Source: Bacteroides sedimenti
GTDB lineage: Bacteria; Bacteroidota; Bacteroidia; Bacteroidales; Bacteroidaceae
Reading direction: 5' to 3'
Assembly: GCF_040365225.1 (NCBI RefSeq)
Contig: NZ_AP028055.1
Span: 3,410,001-3,474,000 of the forward strand
DNA length: 64,000 nucleotides
A program made the translations under genes and the position numbers. Shown here one piece after another: positions 9,301-16,601 of the stretch. Positions within the stretch are counted from its first letter, which is position 1. Every line of letters starts with the position of its first letter. Under the pieces are notes generated by a model. It made no database searches and was not told the origin of the DNA. It saw nothing but the letters and a program-made list of their open reading frames with translations.

Positions 9301-9738
9301 TTCTCCGGAACAAATTATAGCTTATATAGTGCAGGTTTGCAAAAGAAGACATTACAGGGTCGTGAAAATGGAATATCAGTAACAGGTGTTGATGAAAGCG
9401 GCAATAACTTCACAAAATCAAATATCGATGCTCAGACTTACTGGCAATGGATTTCTTCAAACAATATTACTGAAGAATTTGTATATGATGCAAGCTTCCT
9501 GAAGTTGAGAGAATTTACTCTGGGATATAATGTTCCTAAATCTTTCCTTGCGAACAAAATGCCTTTCATTAAAGGTGTTAATATATCCTTGGTTGGTCGT
9601 AATTTGTGGACTATTGTTAAGCATACTCCGAATATTGATCCGGAATCGGCTTACAACAACTCCAATGGACAGGGCTTGGAATTAAATGGTTATCCTGCAA
9701 CAAGAAATATTGGTTTCAACTTGAATGTTAAATTCTAA
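6310..9738 (+). CDS. SusC/RagA TonB-dependent transporter with STN signalling domain (PUL 1)
   Basis: The 1142-residue protein begins at ATG 6310 (a second ATG at 6319 is equally possible), with a signal peptide to about residue 35. An STN domain at about 45-105 (LSLKNVTLKSVIDLLSKQ) is the hallmark of TonB-dependent transducers that contact a FecR anti-sigma factor. A carboxypeptidase-D-like domain (about 118-205), TonB plug (about 210-340, PLYVIDGVPFDNTNQG) and 22-strand barrel ending FNLNVKF follow. It should import oligosaccharides across the outer membrane with the SusD gene 17 bp downstream, and report binding to the FecR protein encoded upstream. The enzymes downstream suggest an N-glycan-derived ligand. 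Confidence 0.95.
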   Translation: MCFMKNKSNNYVILKFLCVVLFLACCGLKVQAFSNNELLNDSYSVQLSLKNVTLKSVIDLLSKQTDVVFSYDKSLETRIVNEVSIDVKNQSINVILDNVLKGTGIKYEIKDHVVILFDSKAPSSKSNGTQQKIKKVSGIIKDKNGESIIGASVKVKGEKVGTVTGIDGDFSLSVPGNAVLVVSYIGYVTQEVSVSGTTSVNITLNEDLHSLNEVVVTAMGIKRQKRSIGYSTTEVGGDQFTASRDLNLGNALSGKISGVSVAGNATGIGGSSRVIIRGNASLAGNNQPLYVIDGVPFDNTNQGNAGTWGGMDMGDGLSNINPDDIANVQVLKGAAASALYGYRGGNGAILITTKSGTKDQDGIGLEFNNNLTFNSIYDYRDFQKTYGQGTQGIKPADQTSAYQTYNSSWGSKLDGSNFVNRNGETARYGYIDNWKDFYRTGVDETASLAISGKNDKVTYRFGVSNTFSQANLPNAGLNQQGINMNTVYDITKKLHLTVNANYVFEHVNGRANLSDGNGNTNATLLYLANAYDVRWLKGNKGADTNGTELQPGNNVYFNNPYWLQYKKTNESDKNRLTGAATLRYDITDWLYAQGQVSRDGYILSFKQVQPNGAAADPNGYIQEYEKNFSEMNLNYLIGVNKKFSDFSVNATVGGNRQRDITKQYGTNGGIRPFVIGGVYSTSNVSANTRTFAKDYTEYQVNSVYGTADFGYKEWLFLNFTGRNDWFSTLDPKNNHYFYPSVSLSWMLSDCFRLPEWVTTAKVRASLASASNGTSPYLTLLTYTMNDFTVQGQSMGYIYNSDVPNAFLKPVKISEKEIGANASFFKNRLGFDFAVYEKNTKDDIVPVSTSQTSGFSSAYRNIGEIRNRGFEFMVFGVPVSTKDFLWNTSFNLAYNNSEVLYLGEGVKSITINGAQSRSGQATIRNIVGDSYGQIVGYKYKTDANGKRVYNPDGLPVRSDDVEVLGDGVYKWTGGFHNDFSYKNFTLSFLLDFKLGAKLFSGTNYSLYSAGLQKKTLQGRENGISVTGVDESGNNFTKSNIDAQTYWQWISSNNITEEFVYDASFLKLREFTLGYNVPKSFLANKMPFIKGVNISLVGRNLWTIVKHTPNIDPESAYNNSNGQGLELNGYPATRNIGFNLNVKF

Positions 9739-9755
9739 TCTTAGAGACAAATAAT

Positions 9756-11333
9756 ATGAAAAAGAATATTTTATATATAGCTGCACTAGGCTTACTAACA
9801 GCGTTTTCCGGATGTAGCAATTTTAGCGACATTAATAACGATCCGGAAGCAATCACTCCATCGGTGATGGATTATACTTTAGAGTTTACAAATGTTCAGC
9901 AGTATTGCTATGGAACTGAGTACGAAGCTTGGCGTAATGGCCTAATCTACTGCAGCACCATGTTACAACACACTGCTTCAACAGAAAGCTACTGGTGCGG
10001 TGATAAATATACTTACTCGGATGGTTACAACTCAGCATTTTGGGATAGAATGTATCCTAATGGAGTTCGTAACGTGATCGATTTATTGGAAAACTGGAAA
10101 GACAATGAAAAGTTCTATCCTGAATATCAGATGGCAAGAATCATGAAAGTGCTTTTGTTTCATAGAATGACCGATATGTATGGAGATTGTCCTTATTCTG
10201 AAGCTGGACAAGGCTATTATGATGCTAATGGTTATCCTAAATATGATAAACAAGAGGATATTTATGCCGACATGTTGAAAGAACTGAAAGAAGCAGCTGA
10301 AAACTTAAGTGGAAAAACTTCTACTATTGGAAATGCAGATATAATCTATCATGGCGACTGTGCTAAATGGCAGAAGTTCTCTTACTCTCTGATGCTACGT
10401 TTGGCTATGCGCATGTCCAAGGTAAATCCTACTTTAGCTAAAACTTGGGTTGCCACAGCTGTTAACGGAGGATTGTTTACAAGCAATGATGATAATGCTA
10501 AAGTTGAACACCCATCAGCTTCTACATCAAATAACTCTTGTGAACCATTTGGTAAAATCTACTGCCATGAGGATCCAGATGCATATCGCATGAGTGAGTC
10601 TTTTGTTAGCTTGTTAAAGAGCACTAGTGATCCACGCCTAAGACTTCTTTGCACCATTGTAACCGATCCTAGCAAAAAAATTGGCAGCGGTGACTGGCAA
10701 ATGGGAGATACAATTGCTTCTCATCAGTTAGGTATGCCTAATGGGTATGATGAAACAACAGGGGCATCAAGCTCTACTTATTTAAAGAATGCTCCTAACT
10801 ATCCGGGTAGTAAGAATGGTTACTCTGTGGTTAACCGTTATACTTATGCACGTATTGATGCTCCAACATTCCTTGTAACTTATGCGGAAAACCAATTGTT
10901 GTTGGCTGAGGCTGCTTATCGTGGTTGGATTTCAGGTAGTGCTGAAACTTTCTACAACGAAGGTGTTAAGGCTTCAATGAAACAATTTAATCAGTTTACT
11001 GCTGGATTGGCTCCAAGTGATGCTGAAATCTCAAACTATCTGAGATTGAATCCATATAGTGCGGCTACTGCCTTAAAGCAGATTAATACTCAATATTACA
11101 TCAATACGTTCTCTGATGATTATGAAACATTCGCTAACTGGAGAAGATCTGGTTTTCCTGTTTTGAAGACTGTAAACTATGTAGGTAATGTTACAAATGG
11201 TACTATACCACGTCGATTTACATATTCATCAGGTGAGGCTTCTATCAATAGCAAAAATTACCTCGAGGCTGTTGGCAGACTTTCTGGAGGAGATAAGATG
11301 ACTTCCAGAGTTTGGTGGGATAAAGCAGAATAA
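9756..11333 (+). CDS. SusD-like surface glycan-binding lipoprotein (PUL 1)
   Basis: The 525-residue protein has a lipoprotein signal (LLTAFSGCSN, lipidated Cys at 20). It then reads like the SusD-like family 2 (SusD_2) group: an early NNDPEAITPSVMDY motif, mostly helical TPR-like body, and WWDKAE at the end. SusD proteins cap the SusC barrel on the cell surface and hand over the ligand. It lies 17 bp after the STN-type susC and is followed by a hairpin terminator, so susC-susD form one unit and the enzymes downstream have separate transcription or readthrough. Confidence 0.92.
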   Translation: MKKNILYIAALGLLTAFSGCSNFSDINNDPEAITPSVMDYTLEFTNVQQYCYGTEYEAWRNGLIYCSTMLQHTASTESYWCGDKYTYSDGYNSAFWDRMYPNGVRNVIDLLENWKDNEKFYPEYQMARIMKVLLFHRMTDMYGDCPYSEAGQGYYDANGYPKYDKQEDIYADMLKELKEAAENLSGKTSTIGNADIIYHGDCAKWQKFSYSLMLRLAMRMSKVNPTLAKTWVATAVNGGLFTSNDDNAKVEHPSASTSNNSCEPFGKIYCHEDPDAYRMSESFVSLLKSTSDPRLRLLCTIVTDPSKKIGSGDWQMGDTIASHQLGMPNGYDETTGASSSTYLKNAPNYPGSKNGYSVVNRYTYARIDAPTFLVTYAENQLLLAEAAYRGWISGSAETFYNEGVKASMKQFNQFTAGLAPSDAEISNYLRLNPYSAATALKQINTQYYINTFSDDYETFANWRRSGFPVLKTVNYVGNVTNGTIPRRFTYSSGEASINSKNYLEAVGRLSGGDKMTSRVWWDKAE

Positions 11334-11350
11334 TTTAGTTTTTTGAATGG

Positions 11351-11385
11351 AACTCGGAAGGATTAATTTCTTCCGAGTTTTGTTT
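11351..11385 (+). terminator. Intrinsic terminator after susD 1
   Basis: AACTCGGAAG (11351-11360) pairs perfectly with CTTCCGAGTT (11370-11379), followed by TTGTTTGTTG. It would lower readthrough from susC-susD into the glycosidase genes. Confidence 0.75.
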
Positions 11386-11439
11386 GTTGTAATATTTTGT
11401 TTTTTTTCTCGGTTGAGAATTGAAAACCTTTAAGTAGAT

Positions 11440-11447
11440 TAAATTTG
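11440..11447 (+). promoter_or_regulatory. Possible promoter (-7 box) for the GH29-GH92 genes
   Basis: TAAATTTG fits TAnnTTTG. No exact TTTG is seen at the -33 distance. It lies downstream of the susD terminator and 263 bp before the GH29 start, so the transcript would carry the hairpin at 11501-11550. In such AT-rich sequence chance matches are common. Confidence 0.3.
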
Positions 11448-11500
11448 TTTCATGATAAATAAATATTTTTTATATGCCTTTTATTTATAGGCGATTTGGT

Positions 11501-11557
11501 AGAATTACTCTCGATATTTGTAACAGAAAGCTATAATATTGAGTAATTCTGCTTTTT
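11501..11557 (+). terminator. Second terminator-like hairpin (possible attenuator) before GH29
   Basis: AGAATTACTC (11501-11510) pairs perfectly with GAGTAATTCT (11541-11550), with ATATT/AATAT pairing continuing inside, and GCTTTTTT follows at once. It lies downstream of a possible promoter at 11440-11447. It may be a back-up terminator for susD or an attenuator in the GH29 leader. A smaller hairpin, GCCT/AGGC, lies just before it (about 11476-11492). Confidence 0.4.
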
Positions 11558-11709
11558 TATGTGGTTGCCAATTCTATCATGATCTTATTGAAGTTTTTTT
11601 TGTTTAATTATGGAATGATACTCAACCTTGTTTGTAACGATGGTTGTAATTTCTGAAATCAATCTGATAATATCGGCTATAATTAGTAATTAATAATCAA
11701 CTTTATAAT

Positions 11710-13158
11710 ATGAAAAATCGTAAGGAGTTTGTTCTATTAGTGATTCTTGCTTTTATTTCATTTAATATGATGGCTCAGCCGAATGTACACAATCAATCTA
11801 CAGAGTACGAATGGCCAAAAGATTCGTTGGTAAAGATTAAACTTGATGAATGGCAAAACAGCAAATTTGGCATGATTATTCATTGGGGACTATATTCTGT
11901 TCCAGGGATGATTGAATCATGGTCTTTATGCTCTGAAAACTGGATTGAACGTGATAGTACTATTACATATGATAATTATAAAAAATGGTATTGGAGTCTA
12001 TCAAACAACTTTAATCCTGTGAAATTTAATCCGGAACAATGGGCTCAGGCTGCATATAATGCCGGAATGCGTTATCTGGTTTTTACTACAAAACATCATG
12101 ATGGTTTTGCTATGTTTAATACAAAGCAAACTGATTTTTCTATCGCTCAAGGCCCTTTTAAGGATAATCCCAAATCGGATGTTGCAAAATATGTATTTGA
12201 TGCTTTCCGCAAGAAAGGATTTATGATTGGAGCCTATTTTTCAAAGCCTGATTGGCATTCTGAATATTATTGGTGGCCTAAATATGCTACTCCTGATAGA
12301 AATAATAATTATGATATTAATAAGAATCCATGGAGATGGAATAAGTTTAAGCAATACACCTATAATCAAATCAGTGAGTTAATGCATAATTATGGTTCGA
12401 TTGATATTCTATGGCTTGATGGTGGATGGGTTCGTCCATTAGAATCTGTCAATGAAGAGGTACGTTCATGGGGAGCAAATATTCCTAACTGGAGCCAGAA
12501 TATAGATATGAAACATATTGCAGAAATGGCCAGAGCTGCTCAACCGGGATTGATAATGGTAGATAGAACAGTTCATGGACCTTACGAAAACTATCAGACT
12601 CCGGAACAAAAAATACCATTAGTAAAACTGGAACATCCTTGGGAAAGTTGCATGACTTTAGGTGATGCTTGGGGATTTGTTCCGAATGATAACTATAAGT
12701 CTTCATATAAGGTCATTCATTCACTAATTGAAATTGTATCAAAGGGAGGTAGTCTGCTTCTAGGGGTTGGGCCCTCTGCAGAGGGATTGATTCCTGATAA
12801 GGCCGTAAAGTGTTTGAACAAAATCGGTGTTTGGATGAATAAAAATGGAGAGGCGATCTACAATACAAGGACAACAGAAATTTATCATAATGATAACGTT
12901 TGGTTTACTCAAAACAAAGATGGTAACAAACTGTTTGCATTAGTTTGTTTACAAGAAGGCGATAAAATTCCTGAATATCTGGAGTGGAGTGGCAATCTTC
13001 CTGCAAAAGGAAGCAAACTGATTCTTCTGGAAACAAATAAAGCCGTGAAATGGGAATTGATAAATGGTAAGATTAGAGTTATCCTACCTCGTGGCCTATC
13101 TAAAGAGACAGAGGCTCTTGCTTTTTCTTTTAGACCTGTGGTTAAACCTGCAAAATAA
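11710..13158 (+). CDS. GH29 alpha-L-fucosidase
   Basis: The 482-residue protein has a signal peptide ending FNMMAQP. It then shows GH29 hallmarks: KFGMIIHWGLYSVPG at about 53-67, TKHHDGFAMFNT, and DILWLDGGW, in which Asp 237 sits at the expected catalytic nucleophile position. GH29 enzymes are retaining exo-alpha-L-fucosidases of the periplasm or cell surface. Next to GH92 and a GH163-type gene it would trim antennary or core fucose from N-glycans. Specificity (subfamily A or B) cannot be read by eye. The GH92 gene starts 100 bp downstream with no obvious terminator between. Confidence 0.93.
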   Translation: MKNRKEFVLLVILAFISFNMMAQPNVHNQSTEYEWPKDSLVKIKLDEWQNSKFGMIIHWGLYSVPGMIESWSLCSENWIERDSTITYDNYKKWYWSLSNNFNPVKFNPEQWAQAAYNAGMRYLVFTTKHHDGFAMFNTKQTDFSIAQGPFKDNPKSDVAKYVFDAFRKKGFMIGAYFSKPDWHSEYYWWPKYATPDRNNNYDINKNPWRWNKFKQYTYNQISELMHNYGSIDILWLDGGWVRPLESVNEEVRSWGANIPNWSQNIDMKHIAEMARAAQPGLIMVDRTVHGPYENYQTPEQKIPLVKLEHPWESCMTLGDAWGFVPNDNYKSSYKVIHSLIEIVSKGGSLLLGVGPSAEGLIPDKAVKCLNKIGVWMNKNGEAIYNTRTTEIYHNDNVWFTQNKDGNKLFALVCLQEGDKIPEYLEWSGNLPAKGSKLILLETNKAVKWELINGKIRVILPRGLSKETEALAFSFRPVVKPAK

Positions 13159-13258
13159 TATTAGAAGTGTTGTTTTACTCTTGCATCTTTTTGGGAATCT
13201 TCTCCTGTTTCTGTGCGACCATCATTTTTAGTAATAAAAAGAATAAATATAAATATCA

Positions 13259-15550
13259 ATGAAGAATAAAAAGTTATTTAGAAATTCAATAAAAGGACTC
13301 TTGGTCTGTCTTTTCGCTGCATCTTTTATACAGCCTTGTATTGGAAAACAAACAAAGAAAAGCTCTCACCTTCTGAATTTGACTCAGTATGTAAATCCTT
13401 ATATCGGAACAGCCGGACATGGTCATGCATTTTTAGGCGCAAATGTTCCATTTGGACTAGTGCAACTTGGCCCCAACAATTATACCAGAGGATGGGACTG
13501 GTGCTCAGGTTATCATTATTCAGATTCAATAGTGACAGGTTTCGGACATATGCATCTTAGTGGAACAGGAATTGGTGACCTGGGAGATATATCATTGATG
13601 CCGGCAATTGGGCAGGTAACAACAAAACAGAGTGCTCCAGAACAGTATCTTTCTGGCCTTGGATCACTCTATCATCATGCAACTGAAAAGGTTCGCCCCG
13701 GATATTATGCTGTTCATTTAGATCGCTATAATGTAAATGTGGAGTTGACGGCTACCCAACGCTGTGGATTCCATAAATATACATTTCCCGCTTCATCTGA
13801 TGCAAAGGTTGTTATTAATCTGGAGAGTGGTATCGGCTGGGACAATCCGATGGAAACATATATCACGTCTGAGACTGACAGCACCATCTCCGGATACAGA
13901 TTCTCTAAGGGATGGGCCAACGATCAGCGTATCTACTTTCATGCAACTTTCTCAAAACCATTCAAGAATTTTATCGTATCCGATACCACTGCTCTGAAAC
14001 CAGGCCGAACGCTGAAAGCTCGCAGAGCTTATGGAGTGGCCTCTTTTAGCACAAAGGCGAACGAGGTTATCATGGTGAAAGTGGCCATTTCACCTGTGAG
14101 CATAGAAAATGCCAAAGCAAACATGAAAGCCGAATTGGCAGGATGGAACTTTAAACAGACTATTAGTAAAGCAGATGAAGCCTGGAATAGAGAACTGAAC
14201 AAGGTGGTAATCAAAGCAGATGATGCAACTCGAATGCGCACTTTCTACACTGCATTGTATCATACCATGATTGCTCCATCACTCTTTTGTGATGTTAATA
14301 AAGATTATCGTGGAGCAGATAAGAATACTCATAAGAATGCTACATTTACCAATTATACCACATTTTCTTTGTGGGACACTTACCGTGCTGCACATCCGCT
14401 GTTTACCATCCTCCAGCCCGAAAGAAGCGCTGATTTTGTGAATACGATGCTTGCAATCTATCAGCAACAGGGAGAGCTTCCTGTATGGCACCTGATGGGA
14501 AATGAAACCTATTGTATGGTAGGCTGTCCGGCGGTAACGGTTATTGCGGATGCTTATCTGAAAGGATTGAAAGGCATTGATAAGAAACTAGCCTATGAAG
14601 CAATGAAGAAAACGATGATGCAGGATGGAAGAGGTCTTAAATATGTAAAGCAGTATGGATACATACCAGCTGACAGCACTGTGGAGTCGGTAGCTATGGG
14701 ACTTGAATATGCCATTGCCGACTGGAGTCTGGGTCAGGTAGCAAAGAGGGAAGCTTTTACTGAAGATTACAACTATTTTGATAAACGAGGAAAATACTAC
14801 CGAAACTATTTTGATGCTCAGACAGGTTTTGCCAGAGGGCGTGTAAATGATAATACCTGGAGAACTCCATTTAACCCGTTCTCCTCCATTCATCGTCAGA
14901 ACGACTATACTGAAGGAAACGGATGGCAATACACTTGGTTGGTACCTCAAAATGTAGAAGGATTAATCGGACTTTATGGGGGTGAAAAAGCATTTACAAA
15001 GAAACTTGATTCCTTGTTTATAGCAAAAGGGGATCTGGGAGCAGAAGCTTCACCAGATATCAGCGGCTTGATCGGTCAGTATGCACATGGAAACGAACCG
15101 AGTCATCATATTACCTATATGTATGCCTATGTTGGACAGCCATGGAAAACTGCTGATAAGGTTCGTGAGATCATGAACACCTTGTATGCAGATAAGTTCG
15201 ATGGCCTTTGTGGTAATGAAGATGTAGGCCAGATGTCTGCTTGGTATGTTTTCTCTGCAATGGGATTTTATCCGGTAAATCCTTCGAACGGATGTTTTGT
15301 CTTTGGCAGCCCTGTGATAAATAATGCCACAATCAGTGTGGGCAACAACAAAACCTTCACATTGAATGTTATTAATAACAGTAGTGCGAATAGGTATATT
15401 CAACGAATGACGCTGAATGGAAAGACATACTCTAAATCTTATATTCAATATAAGGATATTATGAATGGTGGAAAACTAGTGATTGAGATGGGCGCAAAAC
15501 CCTCATCATGGGGAACAGCACCGGCAGATCGCCCGCGTTCTGAAATGTAA
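13259..15550 (+). CDS. GH92 alpha-mannosidase
   Basis: The 763-residue secreted protein carries clear GH92 motifs: YVNPYIGTAGHGHAF and ANVPFGLVQLGPNN near the N-terminus, SLWDTYRAAHPLFT mid-protein, EGNGWQYTWLVPQN, HGNEPSHHITYMY, and GNEDVGQMSAWYVFSAMGFYP toward the end. GH92 enzymes are calcium-dependent inverting exo-alpha-mannosidases, mostly alpha-1,2, acting on high-mannose glycans. The basic tail (DRPRSEM) and full length suggest an intact enzyme. Beside GH29 and GH163-type genes it supports an N-glycan target; yeast mannan is less likely without GH76 or GH38 neighbours. Confidence 0.94.
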   Translation: MKNKKLFRNSIKGLLVCLFAASFIQPCIGKQTKKSSHLLNLTQYVNPYIGTAGHGHAFLGANVPFGLVQLGPNNYTRGWDWCSGYHYSDSIVTGFGHMHLSGTGIGDLGDISLMPAIGQVTTKQSAPEQYLSGLGSLYHHATEKVRPGYYAVHLDRYNVNVELTATQRCGFHKYTFPASSDAKVVINLESGIGWDNPMETYITSETDSTISGYRFSKGWANDQRIYFHATFSKPFKNFIVSDTTALKPGRTLKARRAYGVASFSTKANEVIMVKVAISPVSIENAKANMKAELAGWNFKQTISKADEAWNRELNKVVIKADDATRMRTFYTALYHTMIAPSLFCDVNKDYRGADKNTHKNATFTNYTTFSLWDTYRAAHPLFTILQPERSADFVNTMLAIYQQQGELPVWHLMGNETYCMVGCPAVTVIADAYLKGLKGIDKKLAYEAMKKTMMQDGRGLKYVKQYGYIPADSTVESVAMGLEYAIADWSLGQVAKREAFTEDYNYFDKRGKYYRNYFDAQTGFARGRVNDNTWRTPFNPFSSIHRQNDYTEGNGWQYTWLVPQNVEGLIGLYGGEKAFTKKLDSLFIAKGDLGAEASPDISGLIGQYAHGNEPSHHITYMYAYVGQPWKTADKVREIMNTLYADKFDGLCGNEDVGQMSAWYVFSAMGFYPVNPSNGCFVFGSPVINNATISVGNNKTFTLNVINNSSANRYIQRMTLNGKTYSKSYIQYKDIMNGGKLVIEMGAKPSSWGTAPADRPRSEM

Positions 15551-15865
15551 AAAATACTATTTAAGACAAATCAACAAACAAGTAACTATATTATCGAAAA
15601 CAGGTCAGGATACAATTTTTTCGGGATCGATTTTTTTTATTCCAAAAATTCGTGTTAAAAATAATGCATTCATTATGTAGCTTTTTATACACAATGTATT
15701 TGACTTGTTTTTTAATTACAGATCCTTTCATAACGATAGTTTGCAAATATCTCTTAAAGGGGTTGTTGATAATGAGAAGATTAATGTTACTTTTACGGCA
15801 GAATATGGTCTTGTATAATGAAAGATGAATTTCTAGAATTCTTTAAAAAGCAGGTTTAAGCATTA
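15551..15865 (+). other. Gene-poor stretch with short ORF remnants before the ECF sigma gene
   Basis: No gene is visible. One stop-free frame from 15681 to a TAA at 15816 has no ATG before its coding-like part (ISLKGVVDNEKINVTF). A 13-codon frame (MKDEFLEFFKKQV, 15818-15859) ends 6 bp before the sigma gene. These could be remnants of a lost gene, a leader peptide, or chance. Confidence 0.3.
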
Positions 15866-16426
15866 ATGGAAAAAGTTGTTTCATTAACAGAAAGGATAAA
15901 GAATGGTGATAGAGCTGCATTTAATGAACTCTATTTATTGTATTATGCTTCTTTGCAAAATTATGGAAGATCATTTCTCAGTGCAGCTGAAACAGAGGAT
16001 ATTATACAGGATGTATTTTTGAATGTATGGCTTCATAAAGAAAATATCGATGAGACTCTTTCATTAAAAGCTTATCTTTTTCGCTCTGTTTATAATTCTG
16101 CTTTAAATGTGCTGAAGAAAAAGCAAACAGATCAAAAAATGTCCGATTACCAACAGTCTATAGAGGAACTTAGATATCAATATTATGATCCGGATGCAAA
16201 TGAAGTTATTCAAAGTCTTTATGATAATGATACTAAAAATAAAATCGATGCAGCGATAGGTAGTTTACCTCCTCGATGCCGGGAAATTTTTATTCTAAGT
16301 TATATTGAAGATATGCCAAGCAAAGATATTAGTAAACAATTAGATCTCTCATTAAGCACTGTTCAAAATCACATTTACATTGCATTGAAACAATTACGTG
16401 AGAAATTAAGAAGAAGTAGCGATTGA
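15866..16426 (+). CDS. ECF RNA polymerase sigma-70 factor
   Basis: The 186-residue protein has region 2 at about 12-80 (AFNELYLLYYASLQNYG, ETEDIIQDVFLNVW) and region 4 at about 125-182 (LPPRCREIFILSYIEDMPSKDISKQL, with LSLSTVQNHI as the recognition helix). It lacks regions 1 and 3, as expected for ECF factors, and resembles the Bacteroidetes-expanded FecR-partner group. There is no FecR gene next to it; the only FecR gene in the window is at 5114. The likely role is to transcribe fecR and susC of this PUL when the STN-type SusC is occupied. Pairing with an anti-sigma outside the window cannot be excluded. Confidence 0.93.
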   Translation: MEKVVSLTERIKNGDRAAFNELYLLYYASLQNYGRSFLSAAETEDIIQDVFLNVWLHKENIDETLSLKAYLFRSVYNSALNVLKKKQTDQKMSDYQQSIEELRYQYYDPDANEVIQSLYDNDTKNKIDAAIGSLPPRCREIFILSYIEDMPSKDISKQLDLSLSTVQNHIYIALKQLREKLRRSSD

Positions 16427-16483
16427 TTTTGATTTAATTTATCTTAGATTAAATAATGATATATAGATGATTTCTAAGAATTC

Positions 16484-16491
16484 TAAATTTG
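16484..16491 (+). promoter_or_regulatory. Possible -7 box upstream of the GH163-type gene
   Basis: TAAATTTG matches TAnnTTTG 111 bp before the GH163-type ATG. No convincing -33 TTTG is present, so this is a weak call in AT-rich sequence. Confidence 0.25.
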
Positions 16492-16601
16492 AAGAATCCC
16501 AATCAAATGCTCTTCTGATGCATTGTTTGGAACAAATAGTTTTCTGAACGATAATCTACTATACTTATAATGTATGTATTGATAATAAATGTTGACCTAT
16601 A

